Source: Acidobacteriota bacterium
Lineage (GTDB): Bacteria; Acidobacteriota; Terriglobia; Acidiferrales; UBA7541
Length of the DNA: 64,000 nt
NCBI GenBank assembly: GCA_013289825.1
Contig: JABCZF010000013.1
Span: forward strand, 43,252-107,251
Direction of reading: 5' to 3'
In this document: one piece after another, positions 27,495-35,969 of the stretch
Layout of the letters: the number at the start of each line of letters is the position of its first letter
Position numbering within the stretch: the stretch's first letter is position 1
Position numbers and translations under genes: made by a program
The notes under the pieces: generated by a model
What the model saw: the letters and a program-made list of their open reading frames with translations, nothing else
Database searches by the model: none
What the model was told of the DNA's origin: nothing

Positions 27495-28949
27495 GTGAAT
27501 ATCGTCCTAATTTCAACGTATGAGCTCGGGCGGCAGCCATTTGGACTGGTGTCCCCTGCAGCCTGGCTGCGCAAGCGCAACCAGGAAGTTGTCTGTCTAG
27601 ACCTTTCCCGCCAATCTCTGGACCAAGCCGCCGTTCGCGCCGCCGGATTGATCGCCATATACCTCCCGATGCACACGGCGACGCGGCTTGCTGCGAAGCT
27701 GATCCCACGCCTGCGTCAGCAGAACCCGCTCGCTCATCTTTGCTGTTACGGTCTGTACGCCCCCATGAATGCAGATTATCTGCGCACGCTTGGCGTCGCG
27801 ACCATTCTCGGCGGAGAATTCGAGCAAGGGCTTGTGCAACTCGTGGAACGCGTCGAAAGCGACAACGGTGCCAAACCATCACCGCAACCGGAACCTCTTG
27901 TCTCGACCGAACGCCTCGCGTTTGAGGTCCCGGACCGTTCGGGGACGCCATCCATCGACAAGTATGCCCATCTCATTATTCCCGGCGGTGGCTTCCGGCT
28001 CGTGGGTTCGACGGAAGCCAGCCGCGGCTGCAAACATCTTTGCCGCCATTGCCCCATTGTCCCGGTCTATAAAGGCGTCTTTCGAATCGTCAGCCGCGAC
28101 GTGGTCATGCAAGACATTCGCCAGCAAGTCGCCGCAGGCGCGCAGCACATTTCCTTCGGCGATCCCGATTTTTTCAATGGCATTCGCCATGCCATCGCGC
28201 TTGCCGAAGGATTGCACCGCGAATTTCCCAGCGTTACCTACGACGTCACCATAAAAATTGAGCACTTACGAAAATACGAATGGTACCTGCCAAAGCTCAA
28301 AGACACCGGCTGCCTCTTCGTCATCAGCGCGGTCGAATATCTCGATGACACCGTGCTCCGCGCTCTCGACAAAGGCCACAGCCGCGAGGATTTTTTGCAC
28401 GTTGTTCACGCTTTCCGCAAGCTCGGCCTGATTCTTCACCCCACGTTCGTCCCTTTCACCCGATGGACCACGATGGAAAGCTACTTGGATCTGCTACGCG
28501 TGTTACACGCTGAATCCTTGATGGAAAATGTCGCGCCCATCCAGCTCGGCATCCGCTTGCTCATTCCAGAAGGTTCGCGGCTTCTGGAGTTGGACGAAGT
28601 CCGCCGCAACATCGGGCCGTTTGATCCGGAGTCGCTGTTCTATCCTTGGAAACATTCTGATCCGCGCGTCGACGAGCTCAGCGAAACGGTACAAGCTATC
28701 GCTGCCGAGGGTGATCGCAGAAAGGAATCTCGCTCAATCATTTTCGAACGCATCTGGAAAACAGCGCATGCTGCTGCCGGGCTCACGGCCCCAGTCCTTC
28801 CAGCATGGCAAGCGCCCATAGCCGCCATTCCGTTTCTCAGCGAACCGTGGTACTGCTGCGCCGAGCCAACCCGCGAACAGTTTGTCTCGCTCGGCCAAGT
28901 CTCGCAGAAGCTCGAAGAAGCGGTACCGGTCACCGGCAGCCAGGTCTAG
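27495..28949 (+). CDS. CCAEP-tail radical SAM protein
   Basis: The 484-residue protein begins 'MNIVLISTYELGRQPFG' (GTG read as Met), like B12-binding-type radical SAM enzymes. A Rossmann-like N-terminal domain (about 1-130) precedes the radical SAM domain with the 4Fe-4S motif CKHLCRHC at about residues 179-186. The C-terminal tail carries 'YCCAEPTREQF', the signature of the CUAEP/CCAEP-tail radical SAM (seleno)protein group. This member has Cys-Cys (TGC TGC) where others have selenocysteine. Its reaction is unknown to me. An upstream ATG at 27441 would add 18 residues that do not look conserved. The ATP-grasp gene follows by 35 bases and is probably its partner. Confidence 0.85.
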   Translation: MNIVLISTYELGRQPFGLVSPAAWLRKRNQEVVCLDLSRQSLDQAAVRAAGLIAIYLPMHTATRLAAKLIPRLRQQNPLAHLCCYGLYAPMNADYLRTLGVATILGGEFEQGLVQLVERVESDNGAKPSPQPEPLVSTERLAFEVPDRSGTPSIDKYAHLIIPGGGFRLVGSTEASRGCKHLCRHCPIVPVYKGVFRIVSRDVVMQDIRQQVAAGAQHISFGDPDFFNGIRHAIALAEGLHREFPSVTYDVTIKIEHLRKYEWYLPKLKDTGCLFVISAVEYLDDTVLRALDKGHSREDFLHVVHAFRKLGLILHPTFVPFTRWTTMESYLDLLRVLHAESLMENVAPIQLGIRLLIPEGSRLLELDEVRRNIGPFDPESLFYPWKHSDPRVDELSETVQAIAAEGDRRKESRSIIFERIWKTAHAAAGLTAPVLPAWQAPIAAIPFLSEPWYCCAEPTREQFVSLGQVSQKLEEAVPVTGSQV

Positions 28950-28984
28950 CCGCCATGTTCACGAATCCTTCAAAATAAAAGCAA

Positions 28985-30292
28985 ATGCCGCGACTCCTGC
29001 TCTTCACCGCCAAACTCGGCTACCAGACGCGCAGCTTCGACCAAGCCGCTCGAAATCGCGGCGTCGATCTCCTGTTCGTCACGGATCGCTGTCACCAACT
29101 CGACGACCCTTGGGGTGACCGCGCGATTTCCGTACATTTCGAGTCGCCGGACGCGGCTGCCCATGCGGTACTCGAAGCGCTGCGCGATCAACATCAAGAC
29201 ATCGATGGAATTCTTGCTCTCGGCGATCGTCCTGCCGTGGCGGCCGCCTACGTCGCCCGCGGGCTCGGAGTCCTTTACAATCATCCCGCCGCCGTCGAAG
29301 CCTGCCGCAGCAAACTGCGCATGCGCGAAGTATTTCGCGAAGCTGGTCTACGGGTGCCCTGGTTTCTCTCTCTCTCGGTTAATCCCGCGCCAGAACCCTC
29401 ACTGCTCGGCGTTTCTTATCCTTGCGTCCTGAAACCACTATCGCTCTCGGCCAGCCAAGGCGTCGTCCGCGCAAACTCCCGCGAAGAATTTATTTCCGCC
29501 TCCACCCGGATCCGCCGTTTGCTGGAATCCCCGGAAATCCGTGCCACGCGTGAGCCGAACCTCGATCAAATCCTCGTCGAAGGATATATTCCTGGCAGGG
29601 AAGTAGCCGTCGAAGGTTTGCTGACCGATGGCAAGCTGCGCGTCCTGGCCATTTTTGACAAACCGGATCCTCTCGAAGGCCCCTACTTCGAAGAAACCAT
29701 CTACGTTACGCCTTCGCGCCTCGCTGATTCGCAACAGTCCCAAATCGAACGCTGTGCCGTGGAGGTGGTTCGCGCGCTGGGACTGTCGCAGGGCCCTGTT
29801 CACGCAGAGTTCCGCGTAAACGACGAAGGCGTTTGGCCATTGGAAGTTGCGCCGCGGCCCATCGGCGGCCTCTGCGCGCGGGCGCTGCGATTTGCGCCGG
29901 ACGCGGCCAGCCAACCCATCGGCCTCGAAGAATTGCTCTTGCGCCACGCGCTAGGTCTATCGGGCAGCGATTGGCCGCGCGAACAAGCGGCCTCCGGAGT
30001 AATGATGATTCCCGTCCCCAAAAGCGGCATCCTGGAGAAAATCGAAGGCGAAGACTCTGCGCGAAGCGTCCCTGGAATTGCTGCGCTCGAAATCACTGCG
30101 CGCCTGCACGACTACATCGTCGCCTGGCCCGAAGGTTCAAGCTACATGGGTTTTCTGTTTGCAACAGGAAATACTGCCAAAGAAGCGGAACAAGCGATCC
30201 GCACGGCCCACGCCAAGCTGCATTTTGAACTGACGCCGCGCTTGCCTGTCGAACACCCCGTCACACGCCGCCTGCCCGCCCGAGGAAACTAG
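28985..30292 (+). CDS. ATP-grasp domain protein
   Basis: A 435-residue protein with the three-part ATP-grasp fold. It has an N-terminal pre-ATP-grasp Rossmann domain ('LLLFTAKLGYQTRSF', 'GILALGDRPAVAAAYVARGLG') and an ATP-binding core ('YPCVLKPLSLSASQGVVRA', 'ILVEGYIPGREVAVEGLL'). The metal-binding strand is 'HAEFRVNDEGVWPLEVAPRPIGG'. It should ligate a carboxylate to an amine or thiol through an acyl phosphate. The C-terminal part (about 330-435) resembles the carbamoyl-phosphate or carboxylase-type tail. It follows the CCAEP radical SAM gene on the same strand, and I infer a two-step pathway on a shared small molecule or peptide. The stop overlaps the end of the convergent yggX gene. Confidence 0.85.
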   Translation: MPRLLLFTAKLGYQTRSFDQAARNRGVDLLFVTDRCHQLDDPWGDRAISVHFESPDAAAHAVLEALRDQHQDIDGILALGDRPAVAAAYVARGLGVLYNHPAAVEACRSKLRMREVFREAGLRVPWFLSLSVNPAPEPSLLGVSYPCVLKPLSLSASQGVVRANSREEFISASTRIRRLLESPEIRATREPNLDQILVEGYIPGREVAVEGLLTDGKLRVLAIFDKPDPLEGPYFEETIYVTPSRLADSQQSQIERCAVEVVRALGLSQGPVHAEFRVNDEGVWPLEVAPRPIGGLCARALRFAPDAASQPIGLEELLLRHALGLSGSDWPREQAASGVMMIPVPKSGILEKIEGEDSARSVPGIAALEITARLHDYIVAWPEGSSYMGFLFATGNTAKEAEQAIRTAHAKLHFELTPRLPVEHPVTRRLPARGN

Positions 30293-30621
30293 CCCTTGGC
30301 TTTGGGAGCTACGTAGCCTTCGGGCAGCTTGGCGCCAGCGCCAAAGAAAAACTCCTCCATCTGCTCTCCCATGATTTTCTGCGAATTCGGGTCAACGGGG
30401 TTAAGGCGATACTCGTTCATAATCATCTTCGAATGCTCGATCCACAGTTTCCACGCCTCTTTCGAAACATTCTCGTAAACACGCTTCCCCAATTCCCCCG
30501 CCCACGGAATGCGGTCGAGTCCCGGCATCTCCTTGCCAAACTTTACGCACAGCACCATCCGTGTTCCGGTCTTGACTGGTTCGCTTTGGGCCGGAGCGGG
30601 ATCGCAAGACTCGTTCGCCAT
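30289..30621 (-). CDS. yggX: YggX family Fe(2+)-trafficking / oxidative damage protection protein
   Basis: A 110-residue protein with the YggX core 'VLCVKFGKEMPGLDRIPW', 'ELGKRVYENVSKEAWKLW', 'KMIMNEYRLNPVDPNSQK' and 'QMEEFFFG'. This small cytoplasmic protein protects labile iron-sulfur clusters and affects iron traffic. It has about 20 extra N-terminal residues compared with the usual form. I chose the ATG at 30621 because GAGAGGTGA lies 7 bases upstream. An internal Met at 30558 would give the standard length. It is convergent with the ATP-grasp gene and overlaps its last four bases. Confidence 0.92.
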   Translation of the reverse strand: MANESCDPAPAQSEPVKTGTRMVLCVKFGKEMPGLDRIPWAGELGKRVYENVSKEAWKLWIEHSKMIMNEYRLNPVDPNSQKIMGEQMEEFFFGAGAKLPEGYVAPKAKG

Positions 30622-30788
30622 TCGAATCACCTCTCAAGATTGCCAATTCTCAACATACTGCATCTTCACGAAATTGCCTAGTGTGTGCCGCGTTCGGAGA
30701 CCCTGCTCACGTGGTTTGTTATCCATTCATACATTTGATGGCATAAAGGTGGTTTGCAGAGACGGCGGTCCGGTGTAACAATACAATT

Positions 30789-31646
30789 ATGCGAAAACCA
30801 TACACTTTAGCGGTATCAACAGTTGCGGCGGGGTTGATGATCCTTGGCATTGTTCAAGCGCAGCAGACTCCCCCCGCAAGCGCTCCACAAACTCCTCCAG
30901 CCACCACAACCAAGCCACCCGCCGCTAAGCCCGGGTCCACCGTGGCAAAAAAACCAGCCGTTCTGACGCTCAAAACGCAGAAAGACAAAGCCAGCTACGC
31001 CATCGGTTTGAATATCGGCAAGAGCATGAACAAGGACTCTGTCGATGTTGACACAAGTATTCTCCTGCGCGGCCTGAAAGATGGTTTGGCCGGCGCTAAG
31101 CCGCTGCTGACAGACGACGAAGCGCGGGCCGTGATGACCACACTGCAGTCCGAGATGCGCAAGAAACAGGAAGCCAAGATGCTTGTTCAGGGAGAGGCCA
31201 ACAAAAAGGAAGGCGAGGCATTTCTAGCCGGCAACAAGACCAAAGACGGCGTCGTCACCCTCCCGAGTGGCCTGCAATACAAAATCTTGAAAGAAGGAAC
31301 GGGTGCAAAGCCTGTAGCCACGGATACTGTCGTCTGCAACTACAGGGGCACGCTTCTCGACAACACCGAATTCGACAGCTCCTACAAGCGCGGCCAGGCT
31401 GCCACATTTCCCCTCAGCAATGTGATCAAGGGCTGGACCGAGGCCTTGCAGCTCATGCCCGTTGGATCCAAGTGGCAGCTTTTTATTCCATCGGAACTTG
31501 CCTATGGCCCGCGGGGCGGCCCTGGCGGCGCCATCGGTCCCAACGCAACCCTGATCTTTGAAGTCGAACTGGTGTCCGTTCAGCCCAAGGCCGAAGTCCA
31601 GGTTCCCAAGCCAACCCCGAGCCCGAGCCCGAATCCAAATCAGTAA
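30789..31646 (+). CDS. FKBP-type peptidyl-prolyl isomerase, exported
   Basis: A 285-residue protein with a signal peptide (about 1-25, 'LAVSTVAAGLMILGIVQA'), a Pro/Thr/Ala-rich linker, and an FKBP N-terminal dimerisation domain ('KASYAIGLNIGKSMNKDSVDVD', about 60-140). A complete FKBP catalytic domain follows ('LPSGLQYKILKEGTG', 'VVCNYRGTLLDNTEFDSSY', 'VIKGWTEALQLMPVGSKWQ', 'IPSELAYG'). It speeds proline isomerisation in exported proteins, like Mip/FkpA. The C-terminus is a Pro-Ser repeat tail. The gene is divergent from yggX and is followed by a hairpin at 31672. Confidence 0.95.
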   Translation: MRKPYTLAVSTVAAGLMILGIVQAQQTPPASAPQTPPATTTKPPAAKPGSTVAKKPAVLTLKTQKDKASYAIGLNIGKSMNKDSVDVDTSILLRGLKDGLAGAKPLLTDDEARAVMTTLQSEMRKKQEAKMLVQGEANKKEGEAFLAGNKTKDGVVTLPSGLQYKILKEGTGAKPVATDTVVCNYRGTLLDNTEFDSSYKRGQAATFPLSNVIKGWTEALQLMPVGSKWQLFIPSELAYGPRGGPGGAIGPNATLIFEVELVSVQPKAEVQVPKPTPSPSPNPNQ

Positions 31647-31671
31647 TAAGCGTTCATGCATCGTTGGTCGA

Positions 31672-31699
31672 CTCGCCAGCGGAATCCCTCCCTGGCGAG
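31672..31699 (+). terminator. Candidate terminator hairpin after FKBP gene
   Basis: CTCGCCAG (31672-31679) pairs perfectly with CTGGCGAG (31692-31699) around a 12-base loop, 25 bases after the FKBP stop. No T-run follows, so termination strength is doubtful. Confidence 0.4.
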
Positions 31700-31850
31700 G
31701 ATCCCGTCTTCCAAGTTCAGACAGGAAAACCCATCTCCTTCTAGACGTCCCTCAAGTGTTGAACCGTTTGAAATACGCCATTCATGTGTTTTCTTAGCCC
31801 GAAACGTTTATTATGTATACCTTTACTGCGCAGGCGGAGGAACGGCGCAT

Positions 31851-32462
31851 TTGCCTGAGATCACCACTCTGTTTTGGGACATTGGCGGAGTCATTCTTAC
31901 CAACGGCTGGGACCGTAACTCACGCCGGGCAGCTGCCACTACTTTCAAATTTGACTATGAAGAATTTCAAGACCGTCACGATCTTTCCTTTCCCGCCTTC
32001 GATTCCGGTCTCATCACGCTGAATGAATACCTTGACCGCACTCTCTTTTATCGCCCGCGCTCGTTCACCCGTGAAGAGTTCACCGCCTTCATGTTTGCGC
32101 AGTCGAAAGAACATCCGGAAACCCGAGCCGTGCTCGCCGATGCCGCGCGCAAGGGCACGTATCTTATCGGTTCCATCAACAACGAGCCCCTCGAGCTAAA
32201 CCAGTACCGCATCGAAGCCTTCTATCTGCGCCGCGATTTTCTCGTTTTCTTCAGCTCCTGCTATGTCCGCTCGCGCAAGCCTGAAGAGACGATCTTTCGC
32301 ATCGCCCTCGAGGTCACGCAACGCCCGCCGGAGCAGTGTGTCTTCATCGATGACCGGTCACTCAATCTTGAATGTCCCCGGCGCTTGGGGTTCAACGTGA
32401 TCCATCATCAAAATGCGGAGCAATTGCGTTCCGAGCTTCGAAATCATGGCGTTAAGGTATAG
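31851..32462 (+). CDS. HAD-superfamily hydrolase
   Basis: A 203-residue haloacid-dehalogenase-fold protein. Motif I is 'LFWDIGGVILTNGWDR' near the N-terminus, with the nucleophile Asp but Gly at the usual second-Asp position. 'GSINNEP' fits motif II, 'RKPEETIFRIAL' motif III and 'VFIDDRSLNLECPRRLG' motif IV. This pattern is that of small phosphatases or dehalogenase-like proteins without an obvious substrate. I chose the TTG at 31851, preceded by GGAGG with 10-base spacing. The open frame to 31656 holds Arg/Ser-rich non-family residues and covers the FKBP hairpin. It precedes zwf by about 55 bases and may be in the same operon. Confidence 0.85.
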   Translation: MPEITTLFWDIGGVILTNGWDRNSRRAAATTFKFDYEEFQDRHDLSFPAFDSGLITLNEYLDRTLFYRPRSFTREEFTAFMFAQSKEHPETRAVLADAARKGTYLIGSINNEPLELNQYRIEAFYLRRDFLVFFSSCYVRSRKPEETIFRIALEVTQRPPEQCVFIDDRSLNLECPRRLGFNVIHHQNAEQLRSELRNHGVKV

Positions 32463-32516
32463 TTTCCTGCGCCCGCTTTGAGGCGCGGCAAGTCCGCAGA
32501 CGAGCTGAGGGGACCA

Positions 32517-34040
32517 ATGGCTGAGCATAGCAACCGATCGGGAAGTCTTTATGGCGGCACGGCAGAGCCCTGCGCCGTCGTGCTGTTTGGCGCCTCGGGC
32601 GATTTAGCCAAGCGCAAAGTCATTCCGGCGATGTTCGATCTCGCCACTCACAATTCCCTCGGCTCCCGCTACGTCATCGCGGGGTTCGCCCGCACTCCCA
32701 TGAGCGACGAAAATTTTCGGGCCACCACCAGCGAAGCCGCTAAGACCTTATCCGAGCTCGGCCAGATCGACCCGAAGCAATGGGACGATTTCGCGTCCTG
32801 CCTCCACTACATCTCGGGCGATTACTCCGATCCGCAAGCCTACCAGCAACTTGTCAAACGCCTCGCGGAGCTTGAAGCAGAAAAAAAACTCGGCGGCAAC
32901 CGCCTCTTCTACCTTTCCACCCCGCCGGAAGTCTACCCCCACATTGTCGAGCAACTCGGCCGCGCTGGCCTCGCGCGACCGTCCTCGCCGAATTCCTGGG
33001 TGCGCATCATCATTGAGAAGCCGTTTGGCCGCGATCTCGCCACCGCCAAGGAACTCAACAAGATCGTTCTCAAGGTCTTCGAGGAAACGCAGGTCTACCG
33101 AATCGATCACTATCTCGGTAAAGACACCGTCCAGAATTTGCTGGTTCTTCGTTTCAGCAACGGCATCTTCGAGCCCCTGTGGAACCGCAACTACGTCGAT
33201 TGCGTTCAAATCACCGCAGCGGAAACACTCGGTGTCGAGCGGCGAGGCGGGTTCTATGAAACCACGGGCGCGCTTCGCGACATGATCCAAAGCCACGTCC
33301 TGCAACTCACTTCCCTCGTGGCCGTCGAGCCGCCCGCTTCCTTCGATGCCACCTCCGTGCAAAATGAAAAGCTCAAGGTTTTGCAATCCATCCGCCCGTT
33401 TAATCTCGAGATGGTCGCGCAATCCGTTGTGCGCGGCCAATACGCGCCGGGCCAGCTGGACGGCAAGCGCCTGCCTGGCTATCGCGAAGAACCTGGAGTC
33501 AGCCCGACCTCTCGTACAGAAACGTTTGTCGCCGCCCAGTTGTTGATCGACAATTGGCGCTGGGCCGGCGTCCCCTTTTACTTGCGCACCGGGAAGCGGC
33601 TGGCCACGCGCAGCACTGAAATCATGATTCAGTTCCGCTCCGCCCCCCACATCGTCTTCCGTGATCGTGCCATCGAACCGAACCGCCTCATTCTCAACAT
33701 CCAGCCAGAAGAGGGCATCTCCGTTTCCTTCGGCGCCAAGCGCCCGGGAACTGAGATGCGCATCGGAAATGTCAACATGAACTTCAGCTACAAGGAGGGC
33801 TTTGGCGAAGCCTCGCGCAGCGCTTACGCCACACTCGTCAACGATTGCCTGCGCGGCGACGCCACGCTCTTTGATCGCGGCGACAACGTCGAAGCCGCTT
33901 GGGCGCTCATCGACCCCATTCTTGACGTTTGGAGCGCCGCGAAGAGCGCCAAGGTTCCGGAGTATCCTGCGGGAAGCTGGGGCCCGCGCGAATCGGATCT
34001 CTTGCTCGAACGTGACGGGAAAAAGTGGATCAATCCATGA
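32517..34040 (+). CDS. zwf: Glucose-6-phosphate 1-dehydrogenase
   Basis: A 507-residue enzyme with the NADP-binding 'LFGASGDLAKRKVIPAMF' near residue 20. The substrate and catalytic block 'RIDHYLGKDTVQNLL' carries the active-site His region. It oxidises glucose 6-phosphate to 6-phosphogluconolactone, the entry to the oxidative pentose phosphate or Entner-Doudoroff pathway. The ATG at 32517 has GAGGGG upstream and is better than the in-frame codon at 32478. glk follows 49 bases downstream, so glucose phosphorylation and oxidation are encoded together. No 6-phosphogluconolactonase or gnd is in the window. Confidence 0.97.
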   Translation: MAEHSNRSGSLYGGTAEPCAVVLFGASGDLAKRKVIPAMFDLATHNSLGSRYVIAGFARTPMSDENFRATTSEAAKTLSELGQIDPKQWDDFASCLHYISGDYSDPQAYQQLVKRLAELEAEKKLGGNRLFYLSTPPEVYPHIVEQLGRAGLARPSSPNSWVRIIIEKPFGRDLATAKELNKIVLKVFEETQVYRIDHYLGKDTVQNLLVLRFSNGIFEPLWNRNYVDCVQITAAETLGVERRGGFYETTGALRDMIQSHVLQLTSLVAVEPPASFDATSVQNEKLKVLQSIRPFNLEMVAQSVVRGQYAPGQLDGKRLPGYREEPGVSPTSRTETFVAAQLLIDNWRWAGVPFYLRTGKRLATRSTEIMIQFRSAPHIVFRDRAIEPNRLILNIQPEEGISVSFGAKRPGTEMRIGNVNMNFSYKEGFGEASRSAYATLVNDCLRGDATLFDRGDNVEAAWALIDPILDVWSAAKSAKVPEYPAGSWGPRESDLLLERDGKKWINP

Positions 34041-34089
34041 TTTCGAGCCTGGGTAGCGATAGCGAACAGCAGCACGACGGGGGGATTCG

Positions 34090-35076
34090 GTGATTCTTGC
34101 GGGCGACGTCGGCGGTACAAAGTGCAACCTTGCGCTCTTCTCCGAGAAAAACGGGAAGCTTACTCCCATCTTTAAGCAACGGTTTGCCAGCAAGGATTTT
34201 GCGCAATTTGACCTTATCGTGCGGGAATTCTCGCTGCAGGCCGCACCTCACCTTAGAGCGGAAAAAATTCGCGCAGCCGGATTTGGAGTCGCTGGCCCGG
34301 TCGTTAACAATCGCGTCCGAGCCACGAATCTCCCCTGGACCGTCGAAGCCTCCACCCTTGCAAGTGCGCTGAACCTTCGAGACGTTGTCCTGATGAACGA
34401 TCTTGGCGCCACCGGTCACAGCATCGAGTATCTCGCTCCCGAGGAATACTGCATCCTCAATCCTGGCGAGCCCGAGTACGGCGGAACCCGCGCTCTCCTC
34501 GCTGCCGGCACCGGTCTCGGTCAATCCATCCTCGTTTGGGATGGTGCCCGCTACCGCGTTGTGCCTTCCGAAGGCGGCCATTCCGATTTCGCGCCGCACA
34601 CCGAACAGCAGATCGAACTTCTCCGCTACATGCGCCGACGCTATCCGCAAGTAAGCTGGGAGCTCATCCTCTCCGGCCGCGGTTTTCGCACCATTCACGA
34701 ATTCCTTGCTCCAGACGTCAAGCACCACTCCTTCGAGGATCCCGGCATGGATCCCGCTCCTGAAATCAGCAAACTCGGACTCTCCAAAGAGTGTCCCGTG
34801 TGCTCCGACACTCTGGATCTCTGGACGGCCATCTACGGCGCCGAGGCCGGCAACCTCGCTCTCAAAGTTCTCGCCCTCGGCGGCGTCTACGTTGCCGGTG
34901 GCATCGCCGTGAAAATCATCGAGAAGATCAAGGACGGCGCCTTCTTTGCCGCCTTCCGCGACAAATGGAAATTCGAAAGCCTTCTAAGCAACATTCCCGT
35001 CTCTGTCGTCCTCAACGAATCCGCCCCGCTCCTCGGCGCCGCCTACGAAGCGCTGGCGTCGCTTCCGCATCCCTAA
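34090..35076 (+). CDS. glk: Glucokinase
   Basis: A 328-residue ROK-unrelated, E. coli Glk-type kinase. It has the phosphate loop 'LAGDVGGTKCNLAL' at the N-terminus, 'FGVAGPVVNNR', the catalytic Asp block 'LMNDLGATGHSI', 'GTGLGQSIL' and 'EGGHSDFAP'. It phosphorylates glucose with ATP. The start is GTG at 34090, 49 bases after zwf, and the two probably form one operon feeding hexose phosphate to the pentose phosphate pathway. A hairpin follows at 35138. Confidence 0.95.
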   Translation: MILAGDVGGTKCNLALFSEKNGKLTPIFKQRFASKDFAQFDLIVREFSLQAAPHLRAEKIRAAGFGVAGPVVNNRVRATNLPWTVEASTLASALNLRDVVLMNDLGATGHSIEYLAPEEYCILNPGEPEYGGTRALLAAGTGLGQSILVWDGARYRVVPSEGGHSDFAPHTEQQIELLRYMRRRYPQVSWELILSGRGFRTIHEFLAPDVKHHSFEDPGMDPAPEISKLGLSKECPVCSDTLDLWTAIYGAEAGNLALKVLALGGVYVAGGIAVKIIEKIKDGAFFAAFRDKWKFESLLSNIPVSVVLNESAPLLGAAYEALASLPHP

Positions 35077-35137
35077 GTTTTCTTTGCGTGTCCGGTCCCT
35101 AAGAAGTTCCAGCTCATTCCAGCGAATAAGATCTTCT

Positions 35138-35160
35138 ACGGGAGGCCTTGCCCCTCCCGT
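35138..35160 (+). terminator. Candidate terminator hairpin after glk
   Basis: ACGGGAGG (35138-35145) pairs perfectly with CCTCCCGT (35153-35160) around a 7-base loop, about 60 bases after the glk stop. The tail is C-rich rather than T-rich. Confidence 0.4.
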
Positions 35161-35312
35161 TGCCCCCTGATGTCGAACCTGGTACGAACAAGTATGGCTA
35201 TGGGCCGGGCGCCGAAACGCCTGTTCATCCGTCACGATTCACAACTCGCTCACATGTCTCGCGAATGGAAACGTTACGTTGCCGCGCGCTTCTGCAACTC
35301 GAAAATGCTTGC

Positions 35313-35858
35313 TAGCTTTTTCCCACGCCTCTATTCGACGGCGATTTCCCCGATTGGAAGCCCTTCTCCCGCATCGCCGGAATCGTCTGGCTCGTCTTCT
35401 ATCTGCCTTCCTGCTCTACGCTGCGGCCCACCGCACCGGTTTTCTGATCATCGATTACGTCAATCTCATCATTCACGGAGGCGGCCACTTTTTCTTCTGT
35501 TGGTTTGGCCACACCATCATGATTCTCGGCGGCACACTCGGCGAATTCCTGGTCCCGCTCCTGTATACCGCCTATTTCTGGTGGAAACGCGAAACTACTG
35601 CCGTGGCCTTCTCGAGCTTCTGGTTCTTAGAAAACTTCCCCTACATCGGTACCTACATGGCCGACGCGCGCACGTCCGCATTTGCCGCTGGTAGGCTCGG
35701 AGGAAAGCGATTGGACGATTCTTTTCACTCCATGGGGCCTGCTTGGAAAGGACCAACAAATCGGCGCAACGACCTGCGCCCTCGGCTGGCTGGGCATGCT
35801 CGCCACCGTCGCTTGGCTCGCCTGGCGCATTTGGAGCGACGCCAAAGCACGGGACTGA
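35313..35858 (+). pseudogene. Integral membrane protein broken by two frameshifts
   Basis: Coding-like sequence jumps between two frames. From about 35330 to 35400 it reads 'LFDGDFPDWKPFSRIAGI' plus 'VWLVFYL'. From about 35405 to 35670 another frame reads 'FLLYAAAHRTGFLIIDYV', 'LIIHGGGHFFFCWFG' and 'GEFLVPLLYTAYFWWKR' up to 'YIGTYMADAR'. From about 35670 the first frame resumes with 'LPLVGSEESDWTILFTPWG', 'CALGWLGMLATVAWLAW' and a TGA at 35856. Joined, this is a membrane protein of roughly 180 residues with about five helices and an HxxxH motif (HGGGH) that could bind metal. The start is unclear, and an in-frame TAG lies at 35313. The shifts cancel, so either two small indels broke the gene or the assembly has errors. 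I do not recognise the family. Confidence 0.65.
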
Positions 35859-35969
35859 TCGCTCCTAGAAGTCCGTTTTGCTGCCAGGTTTCAACTCTCA
35901 ACCTTACAGTTTTTTGGTAAACTACCCAGATCGAGATTTCTTTCTGATGCAAATGCCAAGGAGCAAGTC

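Noticed and set aside
31656..31850. Longer N-terminus for the HAD hydrolase
   Set aside because: The extra residues are not family-like and overlap a hairpin after the FKBP gene. TTG at 31851 has a good ribosome-binding site.
32748..34193. 481-codon open frame on the minus strand opposite zwf
   Set aside because: It lies antisense to clear zwf and glk sequence, has no family motifs, and is expected from the codon bias of GC-rich genes.
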